Shown here in pieces: positions 19,594-29,545 of a DNA stretch of 64,000 nucleotides. Every line of letters starts with the position of its first letter. Positions within the stretch are counted from its first letter, which is position 1. Origin of the DNA: Planctomycetia bacterium (GTDB lineage: Bacteria; Planctomycetota; UBA8108; SXIK01); contig SXIK01000173.1 of the NCBI GenBank assembly GCA_005772855.1, forward strand, positions 1-64,000, written 5' to 3'. The notes beneath the pieces were generated by a model. It saw only the letters and a program-made list of their open reading frames with translations. It searched no databases and was not told the DNA's origin. Position numbers and translations under genes: made by a program.

Positions 19594-20376
19594 ATGGCCT
19601 ACTTGCGCAGATATATTTTTTCGACCATGGCGCCTGCTTTACTGGCGTTGTCACAGATTTCCTGTTATTCGCCACCGGCCCGCTTCGACACGGTGGAGAT
19701 GGCGGAGCAGGAAGACATTCCAGTCCCGAAGCACTTTGAGCTGCGCCACAGCTACAGCCCGAAGGCCGCAGTCGACCTGAACTTTCGATCCTGGATTGGC
19801 GAGTACGCAGGTGAGGAGCCAGTCGGAATCCTCGTCCCCTGGTACATTACCGAAATGCAGAAAAACCACCTCTGGAAGCTCAGTAGCCTCGAAGTAACTG
19901 GGGCAGAATCCAAACGGCTACACTTCGAAAAAAACGATGAGACATCGACCGTCGAGATTTCCCGTGGGTTTGACAGTAAGCGTGGCGGATTGCTCACCTT
20001 CGTGCGGGTTCGCGTGAGTCCGCGCGGTCCGGAAGAGTTCACCGTGGACGAGCACCTGGAACGTCAGAAGTTGGGCTTCAAACAAGTCAGCGTAAAGGAA
20101 AAGGAATCGGACGGTGCTGAGCCGTATGGAATTACCATGGGAATTGAGCCGGGCGAGCTCGGATCCAACACGTCTGATGAGAGCCAACCCGAGGAATTAT
20201 CCACAGGCAAGGTCCAGGGAAGCAGTGACTTGAAGCCACCCGCGGTATCAGCCCAATCACGAGCCGCGAAAGCCCGAAAGCCTGGCCCCCCCCTGACGCC
20301 TTCGAAGGGTGCGGGGGCAGGAAAAGGGAGCTCCGCTGTCAGTGAAATCAAGAATTTTGAAGAAGCTTCCCGCTAG
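19594..20376 (+). CDS. Hypothetical lipoprotein
   Basis: N-terminal hydrophobic stretch with lipobox-like LSQISC; 260 aa; no family recognised. Confidence 0.7.
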   Translation: MAYLRRYIFSTMAPALLALSQISCYSPPARFDTVEMAEQEDIPVPKHFELRHSYSPKAAVDLNFRSWIGEYAGEEPVGILVPWYITEMQKNHLWKLSSLEVTGAESKRLHFEKNDETSTVEISRGFDSKRGGLLTFVRVRVSPRGPEEFTVDEHLERQKLGFKQVSVKEKESDGAEPYGITMGIEPGELGSNTSDESQPEELSTGKVQGSSDLKPPAVSAQSRAAKARKPGPPLTPSKGAGAGKGSSAVSEIKNFEEASR

Positions 20377-20417
20377 GGTTCGGGCACTTCGCAGTCAATT
20401 TCAGACGAGACTCGATC

Positions 20418-21185
20418 GTGAAAAAGCAAAGCTCATCGAAACACAACGTCGAATCCAACCCGGCAGTAACTCACCTGGACACCACGCTCACTGAGATCAC
20501 CGCGACCACGACTCATACACTTCAGCGGTGGTGGAAGCCTCTTCTCGCAACCATCTCGGCACTAGTGCTTTGCCTATTACTGTATCAGGGCCTCCGTGCC
20601 ATCGGCGACATGAAGGACGCAAGTCTCAACGAACGCGCGTACGGGCTCTTTAGCAGTCCAGCTGCTGCCAAGGAGGACTACCAGCTTGATCCAACCGCTC
20701 TCCAGTCTCTGCTTTCGGACGTGCATGGGCGTTCGATGGAGCCCTTTGTCTATCGGTCCGCTGTGGAGCACTATCTCAACCTCGGGGCTAGGCTCTCTCG
20801 CAAGGCCAGGGAAAACGAGCAAAAACCAGTATCGACTGGCACCACTGTAAGCACTCCAAGCACTGCAACTCCGGAGGGCAATCTACAGCCAACCATCGAT
20901 GTAGCCTACAATCAGGCTCTGACGCTGGCTGAGCAAGCAAGGTCAAAGATGGCGAACGACGGTGATGTTGAGGTCTGGGCTCAAAAAGTGAAATCCAGGA
21001 TCGAAGGGGAACGTAAGAAAGATTGGCTGCCGGCAAAATGGAAGTTCTCCCTTCCGACACCAAAGCCACTCCCAGACTCCAATACGCCCAGTAATCCTGA
21101 CTTGCCGGCAGGCTCGGCCACACCTGCGGCTGCCGAGTCGAAGCCACCAGAAGCTTCAACGGACGGACAGCCCGCGAACAAATAG
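20418..21185 (+). CDS. Hypothetical single-pass membrane protein
   Basis: TM segment PLLATISALVLCLLLYQGL; Pro/Ser/Thr-rich C-terminus; precedes rluA. Confidence 0.7.
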   Translation: MKKQSSSKHNVESNPAVTHLDTTLTEITATTTHTLQRWWKPLLATISALVLCLLLYQGLRAIGDMKDASLNERAYGLFSSPAAAKEDYQLDPTALQSLLSDVHGRSMEPFVYRSAVEHYLNLGARLSRKARENEQKPVSTGTTVSTPSTATPEGNLQPTIDVAYNQALTLAEQARSKMANDGDVEVWAQKVKSRIEGERKKDWLPAKWKFSLPTPKPLPDSNTPSNPDLPAGSATPAAAESKPPEASTDGQPANK

Positions 21186-21201
21186 GCAAGGTGGTGCGAT
21201 C

Positions 21202-22254
21202 TTGAGCCAGCTCTCGGACGGAGAGCAAGAGGTCTCCAATACAGAGCCTGACAACGCAGAAGTATTACAACCTTCTCCTACCACCGTCCACGAATTCACC
21301 AATACAGGTGAGCCTCTGAGGATCGACGTGTTCCTTGCGGAAAGACTTCCCGATCTCAGCCGGGCCTTCCTCCAGAAGCTCATCGACGAAGGCCAAGTTC
21401 ATATTCATCCTCATGTTCGAGCGGTCAAGAGGTCCATCAAAGTTCCCCTCGGTGGCATCGTAAGCGTTGTCATTCCGCCACCGCGCAAAGTCGATCTGAC
21501 GCCTCAAGACATTCCCATCGAAATTCTGTACGAGGATGTTCACCTCGCGGTCATCGACAAGCCTGCTGGTTTGACGGTTCACCCGGCCCCTGACCAGCTC
21601 TCGCACACGCTCGTCAATGCCCTGCTTTTCCACCTCAAGGGGCTCTCGAGTATCGGGGGAGAGGAACGTCCAGGAATCATCCACCGCCTCGACAAAGAGA
21701 CTTCGGGAGTACTCGTCGTCGCCAAGAGTGACTTCGCTCACCAAGCGATTTCCCTGCAATTCAAGGAGAGACTCGTCAGCAAGACCTACCTGGCCATTGT
21801 GCGAGGCGAGCCGGAACACTGGGAAGGACACCTCGACTTGCCTCTGGGTCGGAGCCCTGCCCACACAATGAAGCAAGTGGTGCGCCTTGACGGATCGGGA
21901 CGTGAGGCGACGACGGACTACCGGGTCCTGGAAAAATACCGTGGATACGCCCTTGTGGAGTGCTACCCGCGAACGGGCCGAACACACCAGATTCGAGTGC
22001 ACATGGCAAGCCTCAGGCTGCCGGTTGCGTGCGACAAACTCTACGGTCGCGAAAAAAGAATTTTCCTGACAGATCTCACCGAATCGGCACGCGAGGCTGG
22101 TGAGCGCCCCCTGATGGAACGTCACGCACTTCATGCAGTCAACTTGTCGTTCCAGCACCCCGTGACAAGGGAAAAACTAACTTTCACTTCGAACCTGCAT
22201 CAGGACATGCACGCTCTCCTCAAGGCGCTTGAGAGGCACAGGTCCTTCAGGTGA
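21202..22254 (+). CDS. RluA family 23S rRNA pseudouridine synthase
   Basis: S4-like N-terminus; catalytic motif IIHRLDKETSGVLVVAK; PRTGRTHQIRVHMA. TTG start. Confidence 0.95.
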   Translation: MSQLSDGEQEVSNTEPDNAEVLQPSPTTVHEFTNTGEPLRIDVFLAERLPDLSRAFLQKLIDEGQVHIHPHVRAVKRSIKVPLGGIVSVVIPPPRKVDLTPQDIPIEILYEDVHLAVIDKPAGLTVHPAPDQLSHTLVNALLFHLKGLSSIGGEERPGIIHRLDKETSGVLVVAKSDFAHQAISLQFKERLVSKTYLAIVRGEPEHWEGHLDLPLGRSPAHTMKQVVRLDGSGREATTDYRVLEKYRGYALVECYPRTGRTHQIRVHMASLRLPVACDKLYGREKRIFLTDLTESAREAGERPLMERHALHAVNLSFQHPVTREKLTFTSNLHQDMHALLKALERHRSFR

Positions 22255-22267
22255 GCAGCTGCCCTCG

Positions 22268-22474
22268 TCAGCACTGAGCGCTGGGCTGTCGGGCTGGGCG
22301 CTGCCCCCAGTGAAACCACCGCCGAAAATCCTCCCAACAACGTTGACACAACTCGTGCTCTCGGAGGTCGAATTTTACAAACTGGTAAGTAGGAATGTGC
22401 TCTCTCGAATAGCAACGTTTACAGGTCTGCTGCACCTGATTCTCCGTCTTTTCCACGCGAGTCTCCCGATCCAC
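22268..22474 (-). CDS. Small double-CxxC (zinc-ribbon-like) protein
   Basis: 68 aa: TCKRCYSREHIPTYQFVKFDLREHELCQRCWEDFRRWFHWG; paired CxxC spacing looks like a real Zn-binding fold. Confidence 0.5.
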   Translation of the reverse strand: MDRETRVEKTENQVQQTCKRCYSREHIPTYQFVKFDLREHELCQRCWEDFRRWFHWGQRPARQPSAQC

Positions 22475-22665
22475 AGGTAAGGCTCCCTTTCATTCCTCGA
22501 TCCATCTGTTCTTTCGGCAGGCCTCACAGGATCCTCGAGCGATTGCCAAAATGACTTTCCAAAAATCTCGAGAAGTTGATAAAGTCTCACAGGGTACATG
22601 CCGATAATGGCACGTAGACACACTCTGCACGTCCCAGTAGAAGTGAAAGAAAGGGATCCGCACCC

Positions 22666-23829
22666 ATGAGTGCCGCCACGAGAACAATCAAACAGGTATC
22701 TCAACGACTGCTGCTGATGACCGGGGTGGTTTGCCTGGTTCCTGCCTGCGGCAGCTCGCCAGCAGCTCGCCACGCGGAACGCCACCAATCGCAGGAGCGA
22801 GTCCGCGACGACGAGAGGACCCTCTTGGCCCTACCCAGTCCTCCGATCGGGGACAACGTGTATTACAACTTGGCGCCAGCCGCCGTCTCTACCGATCAAA
22901 TCACGAATGAGCGGCCAACCCCCCGCGAGAGCTTGCACCCTCTCTCCAACAGTCACACGGCCGAGAAAGCAGTCTCGCCAGCGGCGGCGCCGATTGATGC
23001 CGCCAAGGAAATCGACCCCGCGGAAATCATCGCGAAGGCAACGGACGCCGCGCTCGTGGAGGAGCTTCAAAACCGATGGACGAAGGCGCTGGCCCTGAAC
23101 CAGGGCCGGTCCGAGCTTCCCGAACGGCTCGAAACCGCAAGGCGCGGACTTGCGTTGAGCTTCCTCCGTGAGAACCAAGGCACCGGTAGAGTAGAGCTTG
23201 TTCAAGCTGCGAAAACTGCTTGCGAGGAGGGCTCTACCTCCGATCTGAGGTTACTGGCTGCTGCCTATTATGCGCGCGTGGGCATGCAGGCTGAGGCCAA
23301 AGATTCCGTGGCGGGGCTCTTTGAGTCAACCTCCAACTCGGAAATTGACCAGGAGCTTTCGTATGAAGACCTACCTCAGGACGACGCCTTCGAGGTCTCC
23401 CGACTTTCTTTTTCAAGCTCCATTGATGGGCCAGGGAAGTTTGTTCCAATCGTCCCCAGTGACCTGAGCTCGGGGAAGAGCGTGCTAATCTATGGAGAGT
23501 TCCGCAACTTCAAGAATGAGGCCAGTACCACACCAGACTCCAGGACAATTTACCGCAGCTCCTTTTCCGCAAGTCTCAGGCTCATGAGTTCAAACGGAGA
23601 TCTGATCGATCGACTGGAGTTCCTCCCGGAAAGCCGCGGCCTCCAGCAGTCTCCCACACGCAGCGATGTGACAAACTTTTGGGCACGTTACAAGATCCCA
23701 GCCAACGTTAGGCCCGGAAGCTATAAGATTGTCGTGGAAGCCAGGGATCTGCTCGGCGGCGGAAGCGCCTCGGGGGAAATTGCCCTCACGCTCGGAGACG
23801 AGAAAAGCACTGCCCAGCCGCCGAAGTAG
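22666..23829 (+). CDS. Hypothetical lipoprotein
   Basis: Signal peptide with lipobox (LVPACGSS). C-terminal beta-rich region (VLIYGEFRNF...RPGSYKIVVEARDLLGGGSASGEIALTL). Confidence 0.75.
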   Translation: MSAATRTIKQVSQRLLLMTGVVCLVPACGSSPAARHAERHQSQERVRDDERTLLALPSPPIGDNVYYNLAPAAVSTDQITNERPTPRESLHPLSNSHTAEKAVSPAAAPIDAAKEIDPAEIIAKATDAALVEELQNRWTKALALNQGRSELPERLETARRGLALSFLRENQGTGRVELVQAAKTACEEGSTSDLRLLAAAYYARVGMQAEAKDSVAGLFESTSNSEIDQELSYEDLPQDDAFEVSRLSFSSSIDGPGKFVPIVPSDLSSGKSVLIYGEFRNFKNEASTTPDSRTIYRSSFSASLRLMSSNGDLIDRLEFLPESRGLQQSPTRSDVTNFWARYKIPANVRPGSYKIVVEARDLLGGGSASGEIALTLGDEKSTAQPPK

Positions 23830-23845
23830 CGCCGGCAGGGCATGG

Positions 23846-24130
23846 CAGCCTGTGGAACAAGTCCCCGCTGGCAGCGTTGCCAGGCCGGCGGGTGGGATGC
23901 AAGACGCGAAGGACCACGGCGGCGTCTCGGAGTGACCGCCGAGTCCAAGCAACCCCGCAGACGGCCCGCCGCCCGAACCCGGAGAGCCAGGCCGAAATAC
24001 TGCGCGTCGCTGCGCCGCTCGACCTCAGCGTGGGCTCCGCGAATGCTTGCCCAAGCATGCCTCCGGTCTCCTTCCTTCGGGCGCTTGCATTTGGGCCTGG
24101 CGCTGCCGCGCGGACTTGTTCAACAGGCTG
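23846..24130. mobile_element. MITE-like element with 23-bp terminal inverted repeats
   Basis: Left cagcctgtggaacaagtccccgc; right reverse complement cagcctgttgaacaagtccgcgc (21/23 identical), with further imperfect match inward (ggcagcg..ccaggc). No transposase ORF. Confidence 0.65.
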
Positions 24131-24159
24131 ATAGGTACGGCAACGCGTGATGGGGTAGC

Positions 24160-24744
24160 ATGGCGCAAATGCGAATCATCGCAGGCGAAGCAAGAGGGAG
24201 GCGGCTGCATACCCCCAAGGACGATTCGATCCGTCCGCTCCTGGATCAGATCCGGGAGTCGATTTTCTCGTCGCTGGACAGTGTTCTTGTGGACCGGTAC
24301 GTGCTGGATCTTTTCAGCGGGATCGGCTCCTTTGGGCTCGAGGCTTTGAGCCGCGGAGCACGAAGAGCCGTCTTCGTCGACCTGAGCGCCTCCAGCCTTG
24401 CAATTCTGCGACGCAACATCGAAAGCCTTTCCTTTGGACCACGCAGTGAGATCATCCAGGGAGATGCTCTCCGAGTTCCACAGCTCTCCGGCAATGGGGA
24501 AGGCACGTTCGGAGTGGTATTCCTTGACCCTCCCTTCAAGATGTTCGACTCCCTGGAGGGTGCCGGCACCGTGTTCAATCGCGTACAACAGATCCTCCTG
24601 AGCCCCAGCGTGGCGACAGATGGCGTGGTTCTTTTACGGTACCCTTCGAAATTTCGAGGCGATTGCCCCTTGAAGGCGGACTCGAGAAAAGTCCATGGCC
24701 AGTCGGTCGTGCTGCTTTTTCGTCGGGGGGGTCCAAGTTCTTGA
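24160..24744 (+). CDS. rsmD: 16S rRNA (guanine(966)-N(2))-methyltransferase
   Basis: MRIIAGEARGRRLHTPKDDSIRPLLDQIRESIFSSL, VLDLFSGIGSFGLEALSRGA, VVFLDPPF. Confidence 0.95.
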   Translation: MAQMRIIAGEARGRRLHTPKDDSIRPLLDQIRESIFSSLDSVLVDRYVLDLFSGIGSFGLEALSRGARRAVFVDLSASSLAILRRNIESLSFGPRSEIIQGDALRVPQLSGNGEGTFGVVFLDPPFKMFDSLEGAGTVFNRVQQILLSPSVATDGVVLLRYPSKFRGDCPLKADSRKVHGQSVVLLFRRGGPSS

Positions 24745-24768
24745 GGGTTTGTTACCGGGATTCGCACA

Positions 24769-25509
24769 ATGCTGCAGCCTCCTGATTCACACCATTTCTC
24801 CGTCCTGTTGCTCCTGGCAATCCTCGGCATCACCTATGGTGTCCTGTCGATTTGTTTGCGCGGTCCCGAGGACCAACTTCTTGCCTGCATCCTCCGACCT
24901 CTTTGCCTTGCCTACGTCCGAGTCTTTCACCAGTTAAAGGTTTTTCCTGCGGAGGACATCGTCCCGCGGAAAGGCCCTGCAATCATGGTGGCAAACCACC
25001 GCAGCGGCGTTGACCCGGTGCTCATCTCGATTCTCACGCAACGACGGGTTCGATTCCTGATGGCCCGTGAATACTACGAGACGCCAGGACTTCGATGGTT
25101 ATTCCGCTCACTTGGCTGCATTCCCGTCAACCGCGATGGAAACGATCTAAGCTCCACGAAGGCAGCGCTCAAGGCTTTACACCATGGAGAGGTCATTGGC
25201 ATTTTCCCACAGGGAGGAATTCGAGACACAACCGATTTCTTGCAGTGGAAAGCAGGCGTCGCCTTGCTCGCCCTCAGAACAGGAGCCCCAATTATTCCAT
25301 TTTATATTTTTGGATCGCGAAATCTCAACTCCGTGGCACTGTCGCTACTCACTCCTTCTCGGACCTGGATTCACTGTGGCGTTCCCCTCACTTTCACCTG
25401 CGCCAGGGGGAAACCTCGCCGAGAAGAGCTGGAAAACGTCACCGCGGAAATCCTCGAGTCCATTGCCCGCCTGAAGCCACTGCTCCCCGCGGCCGATGTT
25501 GCCATTTGA
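24769..25509 (+). CDS. plsC: 1-acyl-sn-glycerol-3-phosphate acyltransferase (PlsC family)
   Basis: NHRSGVDPVL (HX4D), IPVNRDG, GIFPQGGI, GAPIIPFYIFG. Confidence 0.92.
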   Translation: MLQPPDSHHFSVLLLLAILGITYGVLSICLRGPEDQLLACILRPLCLAYVRVFHQLKVFPAEDIVPRKGPAIMVANHRSGVDPVLISILTQRRVRFLMAREYYETPGLRWLFRSLGCIPVNRDGNDLSSTKAALKALHHGEVIGIFPQGGIRDTTDFLQWKAGVALLALRTGAPIIPFYIFGSRNLNSVALSLLTPSRTWIHCGVPLTFTCARGKPRREELENVTAEILESIARLKPLLPAADVAI

Positions 25510-25565
25510 CGGAGATGGACACCCTCGCTACACTCAGCAACCTTGAGAACAAAGGAGCCCCATTC

Positions 25566-26459
25566 ATGAGAGTGACCGTTGCCAAGGCTCTGGGCACGTG
25601 CTTTGGCGTGCAAGACGCGATCGACTTGGCGCTGGATGAAGCGTATCGCGGTGAGCTGACCGTGATTGGGCAGCTTGTGCACAACCCGCAGACAGTGGAG
25701 CGGCTCCGTCAGAACGGCGTTCAAATTGTTGACCAAATAGATTCGCAGGATATCAGGACTCGAAACGTCATGATCACCGCCCACGGAGCACCTGAAAGCC
25801 TCCGGCACCGAGCCGAGGACAAGGGATTCCGGGTTATCGATGCGAGTTGCCCACTGGTACTCCGTGTCCACAAGGCCGTTGCTGAACTCGTTCGGGGTGG
25901 ATTCCACCCTGTCGTCATTGGCCAGGCAGAGCACGTTGAGGTAAAGGGAATTGTCGGAGATCTCAAGGATTACACTGTCATTCGCGACGAGAGCGAGATC
26001 CACAAGCTCAAGGGTCGCCCAAAAATCGGTATCGTCTGCCAGACAACCCAACAGATCGACTTCGTATCGCGGCTGGTAGATCTGATTCGGTCCACCTATC
26101 CTGCGTCTCAAGTTGAGTTCCGGGACACAGTCTGCAAGCCGACCAAGGATCGTCAGGTCGCCGTGCGCGAGCTAGCGCGCGAAGTCGACCTCATGGTCGT
26201 CATCGGCGGCTACAACTCCTCCAACACGAAAAAGCTCAAACTTGTCTGCGACGAGCTCGGGGTGAAAGCCTTTCACGTGGAACGAGCCAGCCAACTAACG
26301 CCAGAAATGTTTCACGGCCACGAGCACGTTGGGATCACAGCAGGCACATCGACACCCCACGAAGTGATCGAGGAGGTCTACTATGCGATCCTGAACATGC
26401 CGGGCGTCGACAAGGAGGCCTGCTCGGGCCTTCCAGAACGTGAAAAGAACCTGTACTAA
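25566..26459 (+). CDS. ispH: 4-hydroxy-3-methylbut-2-enyl diphosphate reductase
   Basis: GTCFGVQDAIDLAL, GQLVHNPQTVERL, TAHGAPE, DASCPLV, IVCQTTQ, GITAGTSTP. Start could be 25515. Confidence 0.95.
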   Translation: MRVTVAKALGTCFGVQDAIDLALDEAYRGELTVIGQLVHNPQTVERLRQNGVQIVDQIDSQDIRTRNVMITAHGAPESLRHRAEDKGFRVIDASCPLVLRVHKAVAELVRGGFHPVVIGQAEHVEVKGIVGDLKDYTVIRDESEIHKLKGRPKIGIVCQTTQQIDFVSRLVDLIRSTYPASQVEFRDTVCKPTKDRQVAVRELAREVDLMVVIGGYNSSNTKKLKLVCDELGVKAFHVERASQLTPEMFHGHEHVGITAGTSTPHEVIEEVYYAILNMPGVDKEACSGLPEREKNLY

Positions 26460-27176
26460 ATGCGCTGGCGTGATTCGTCCAGGCGCATAGGGCTCGACGT
26501 GGACAGTCCACCGACTCAGGTGCCTGAGCTACCGCCGTCCTTCGAGATCCTGCCCGAACACTTGCCCCGAGACGACAAGGGCTCGGTTCTCTGGACGGAG
26601 GTCTTCGAGGTCTCTCGGCCACTTCAAGTCGAGATCGGAGTTGGCACGTCGACATTTCTCATCGATATCGCTGAACGCAACCCGGGCATCAACTTCGTCG
26701 GCATAGAGTACTCGGCCAAACGCGTGGCCAAGTTCCTCAAGAAGGTCAACCACCGCGGCGTAAGCAACATTCGAATGCTTCGCGTCGAAGCTGTTCAGTG
26801 GATCCCAAAGCTCTTCTCATGTCAGAGCATCGCGCACTTTCACATCAACCATCCGGATCCCTGGCCCAAACGTAGACACCAAAAAAAACGGTTCGTGAAT
26901 CGAGAAAACAGCTTACTTCTCGCGGCGTTCTTGAGTTCCGGAGGAGGGATCTCCTTGAGGACTGACTTCGCCGAATATGCGCAGCAGATGCTCGAAGTTC
27001 TGGACCAGACGCCAGGGCTCACCAATCTCTCTGGCCCGGGAGTTTTCGCTTCAATACCCCGTGAGCCGACTCGCACACTGTACGAGACCAAGTTCCTGAA
27101 GGCCGGCGTACAGATCTTCTACCTTGAGTACGAGAAAACCGCCCGACATGGCCCCGGCACCAGCCACGCCCCCTGA
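26460..27176 (+). CDS. trmB: tRNA (guanine-N7-)-methyltransferase
   Basis: VEIGVGTSTFLIDIAERNP, NFVGIEYSAKRVAKF, HINHPDPWPKRRHQKKRFV. Confidence 0.95.
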   Translation: MRWRDSSRRIGLDVDSPPTQVPELPPSFEILPEHLPRDDKGSVLWTEVFEVSRPLQVEIGVGTSTFLIDIAERNPGINFVGIEYSAKRVAKFLKKVNHRGVSNIRMLRVEAVQWIPKLFSCQSIAHFHINHPDPWPKRRHQKKRFVNRENSLLLAAFLSSGGGISLRTDFAEYAQQMLEVLDQTPGLTNLSGPGVFASIPREPTRTLYETKFLKAGVQIFYLEYEKTARHGPGTSHAP

Positions 27177-29055
27177 GATTCTCGAAAAAGTTGACCGGTT
27201 CCCGATCTCCCCTGGCGTCTACATCATGAAGGACTCCTCGAGTCGGATCATTTACATCGGCAAGGCGGTCAGCCTTCGATCTCGCGTGAAGTCCTACTTT
27301 GGCTCTTCGTCCGACTCGCGAATCTTCCACCGATTCTTGGTCCCACGAATTCATGACGTGGACTGCATCGTCACCGAGTCCGAGGCTGAGGCGTTGATCC
27401 TCGAGAATAACCTGATCAAGAAGCACCGCCCCGTCTACAACATCCGGCTCAAGGATGACAAGACTTACGTCAGCATCAAAGTCACGACGGCAGAGGAATG
27501 GCCCCGAGTTCTGGTGGTGCGGCGATATAAACGCGACGGGAACCTATATTTCGGCCCCTATGCTTCGGCAAGCTCGGTGCGTGAGATGCTTCGTGTGATC
27601 AAGACCGTCTTCCCGCTGCGCACGTGTTCGAACGCCTTTTTCAAGGGTCGCACACGAGCTTGCATCGAACATGAGATCGGCCGCTGCACGGCACCCTGTA
27701 TAGGCCTCGTAACGAGAGAACGGTACCAGGAAGATGTGAACGAGGTCGTGCTCTTCCTGAAGGGTAGAAACAAGGAGCTTCTCAAAATCCTCAATGAGAA
27801 GATGAATGGCGCTGCACAGCTGCGGCAGTACGAGCGTGCAACAAAGTTTCGGGATCAAATTCGCGCGATCCAAAGGGTCTTCGAATCCCAGAAGGCCGAG
27901 GATTGGGGCCTCGGAGATATCGACGTCTTCGCCAGCGCGCGAGAAGGAGACGTCGTGGTCATCCAGGAGGTCCTGGTCCGAGATGGACGAATCGTGGGCT
28001 CCGTTTCACATACCTTCAAGACTTCCCTCGAGGGGGAGGAGATCATCGCAAGCTTCATGGCCCAGTACTACCTCGTGGAAAGGTACATCCCCCAGGAGAT
28101 TCTCTGCGACATCGACTTTCCGGAGCGTACCCTGCTCGCCGAGTGGCTTCGTGAGAAGAGAGGAGTGCGGGTCAAGATCCATGTACCCGAGCGCGGCAAT
28201 AAGGCGCAGCTCCTGAATCTCGCAAGAAAAAACGCTCTCAGCTCCTTCAGCGTCGAACGAACTCGGGAGGAACAAATCGAGGGGCTTCTTGCTTCCTTGC
28301 AATCAAAATTGGAGATGGCCCGCCCACCGAGGAGAATCGAGTGCTTCGATATTTCGAACTTCCAGGGCTCCCTCGCTGTCGGCGCCCAGGTCAGCTTTGA
28401 AGACGGTCGCCCTGTCAAGGACCGTTACAGAAAGTACCGCATTCAGACGGTTGTTGGAGCCGACGATTTCCGCTGCTTGCGGGAAGTCCTGAGCCGTCGG
28501 CTGCGAAGGGGTATCGAAGCGAACGATCTGCCCGACCTCGTACTTGTCGATGGCGGCAAGGGACAACTCGGTATCGCGGTCGAGCTCCTGGAGGAGCTAG
28601 GGCTTTCGGAAAGATTGCCCGTCGCCGGAATCGCGAAGGAGAGGCGGAGCAAGGGCACCACTGAGCGCATCTTTGTTCCAGGGAGAAAGGATGCCCTGCC
28701 CTTGCCTCAAGAAGCGCCGGAATCGCTGTATCTTCAGCGAATTCGGGACGAGGCTCACCGTTTCGCGATTTCTTATCATAGAGACTTGCGCAAGAAAACG
28801 ACGCTTCGGACCGGACTTGAGGAAATTCCTGGAATTGGCAAGAAGCGACGCCTTGCACTCCTCGACAGGTTTGGAACCCTCAAGGCATTGCGTCAGGCTT
28901 CGTTGGCTGATGTCACCGCGGTCCTGGGTGAAGAACTAGCCCGCGTGGTCCTCCAGAAGCTGCGCCCCCCCACCAGTGCAAATTCGGCGGCGCCTGAAGC
29001 GTCACCGGCGGAATTGCAAACCCCACCAGGCCCCAAAAAAACTGGGCGGAATTGA
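27124..29055 (+). CDS. uvrC: UvrABC system protein C
   Basis: GIY-YIG motif PGVYIMKDSSSRIIYIGKAVSLRSRVKSYF, RIECFDISNFQG, VDGGKGQL, HhH motif EIPGIGKKRRLALLDRFG. Start may be 27148. Confidence 0.97.
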   Translation: MSTRKPPDMAPAPATPPEILEKVDRFPISPGVYIMKDSSSRIIYIGKAVSLRSRVKSYFGSSSDSRIFHRFLVPRIHDVDCIVTESEAEALILENNLIKKHRPVYNIRLKDDKTYVSIKVTTAEEWPRVLVVRRYKRDGNLYFGPYASASSVREMLRVIKTVFPLRTCSNAFFKGRTRACIEHEIGRCTAPCIGLVTRERYQEDVNEVVLFLKGRNKELLKILNEKMNGAAQLRQYERATKFRDQIRAIQRVFESQKAEDWGLGDIDVFASAREGDVVVIQEVLVRDGRIVGSVSHTFKTSLEGEEIIASFMAQYYLVERYIPQEILCDIDFPERTLLAEWLREKRGVRVKIHVPERGNKAQLLNLARKNALSSFSVERTREEQIEGLLASLQSKLEMARPPRRIECFDISNFQGSLAVGAQVSFEDGRPVKDRYRKYRIQTVVGADDFRCLREVLSRRLRRGIEANDLPDLVLVDGGKGQLGIAVELLEELGLSERLPVAGIAKERRSKGTTERIFVPGRKDALPLPQEAPESLYLQRIRDEAHRFAISYHRDLRKKTTLRTGLEEIPGIGKKRRLALLDRFGTLKALRQASLADVTAVLGEELARVVLQKLRPPTSANSAAPEASPAELQTPPGPKKTGRN

Positions 29056-29113
29056 GCTTCCCGTGCAATCAGCGTCCTCTTCCAGTTTCCCTTTGCCTGA
29101 TAAAAGCTCAGGC

Positions 29114-29503
29114 TTAGCAATTCTTCTTGTTGGGACCAACGGGCTGGAAGCTATCCGTCGCCTCCTTGACGCTGGCGTGAATTTCGAAGATCTGGGTTAG
29201 CTTCATCACATCGAACAGCTCCTGAATCGGCTCGCGTAAGCTGCACAGTTTGAGGGTGCTCCCCTTGCTCTTCGATTTCTTCAAGAGCCCCACGAGGTGG
29301 CCCAAGCCTGCACTCGAGAGGTATTCAACGTTGCCAAGGTCAAGGACAAGCTCGAGCCCAGTCTTGGACTCAATGTATCGACCAAGGCTTTCCAGAGTCT
29401 TGAGGATCTCGCGCTCATCCCGGATGCGTCCGCGGGCAAAACCGATAACTGCAATGCCATCGATCACCTGCGACAAGAGAATTCCGTCTTTGGTTGGTTC
29501 CAT
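29114..29503 (-). CDS. STAS domain protein (anti-sigma factor antagonist-like)
   Basis: LVLDLGNVEYLSSAGLGHLVGLLKKSKSKGSTLKLCSL with conserved SSAGL. Confidence 0.92.
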   Translation of the reverse strand: MEPTKDGILLSQVIDGIAVIGFARGRIRDEREILKTLESLGRYIESKTGLELVLDLGNVEYLSSAGLGHLVGLLKKSKSKGSTLKLCSLREPIQELFDVMKLTQIFEIHASVKEATDSFQPVGPNKKNC

Positions 29504-29545
29504 CCTTAAACTCCCGCGATCCTGTTAAAACCCTTCTTGAGATCT

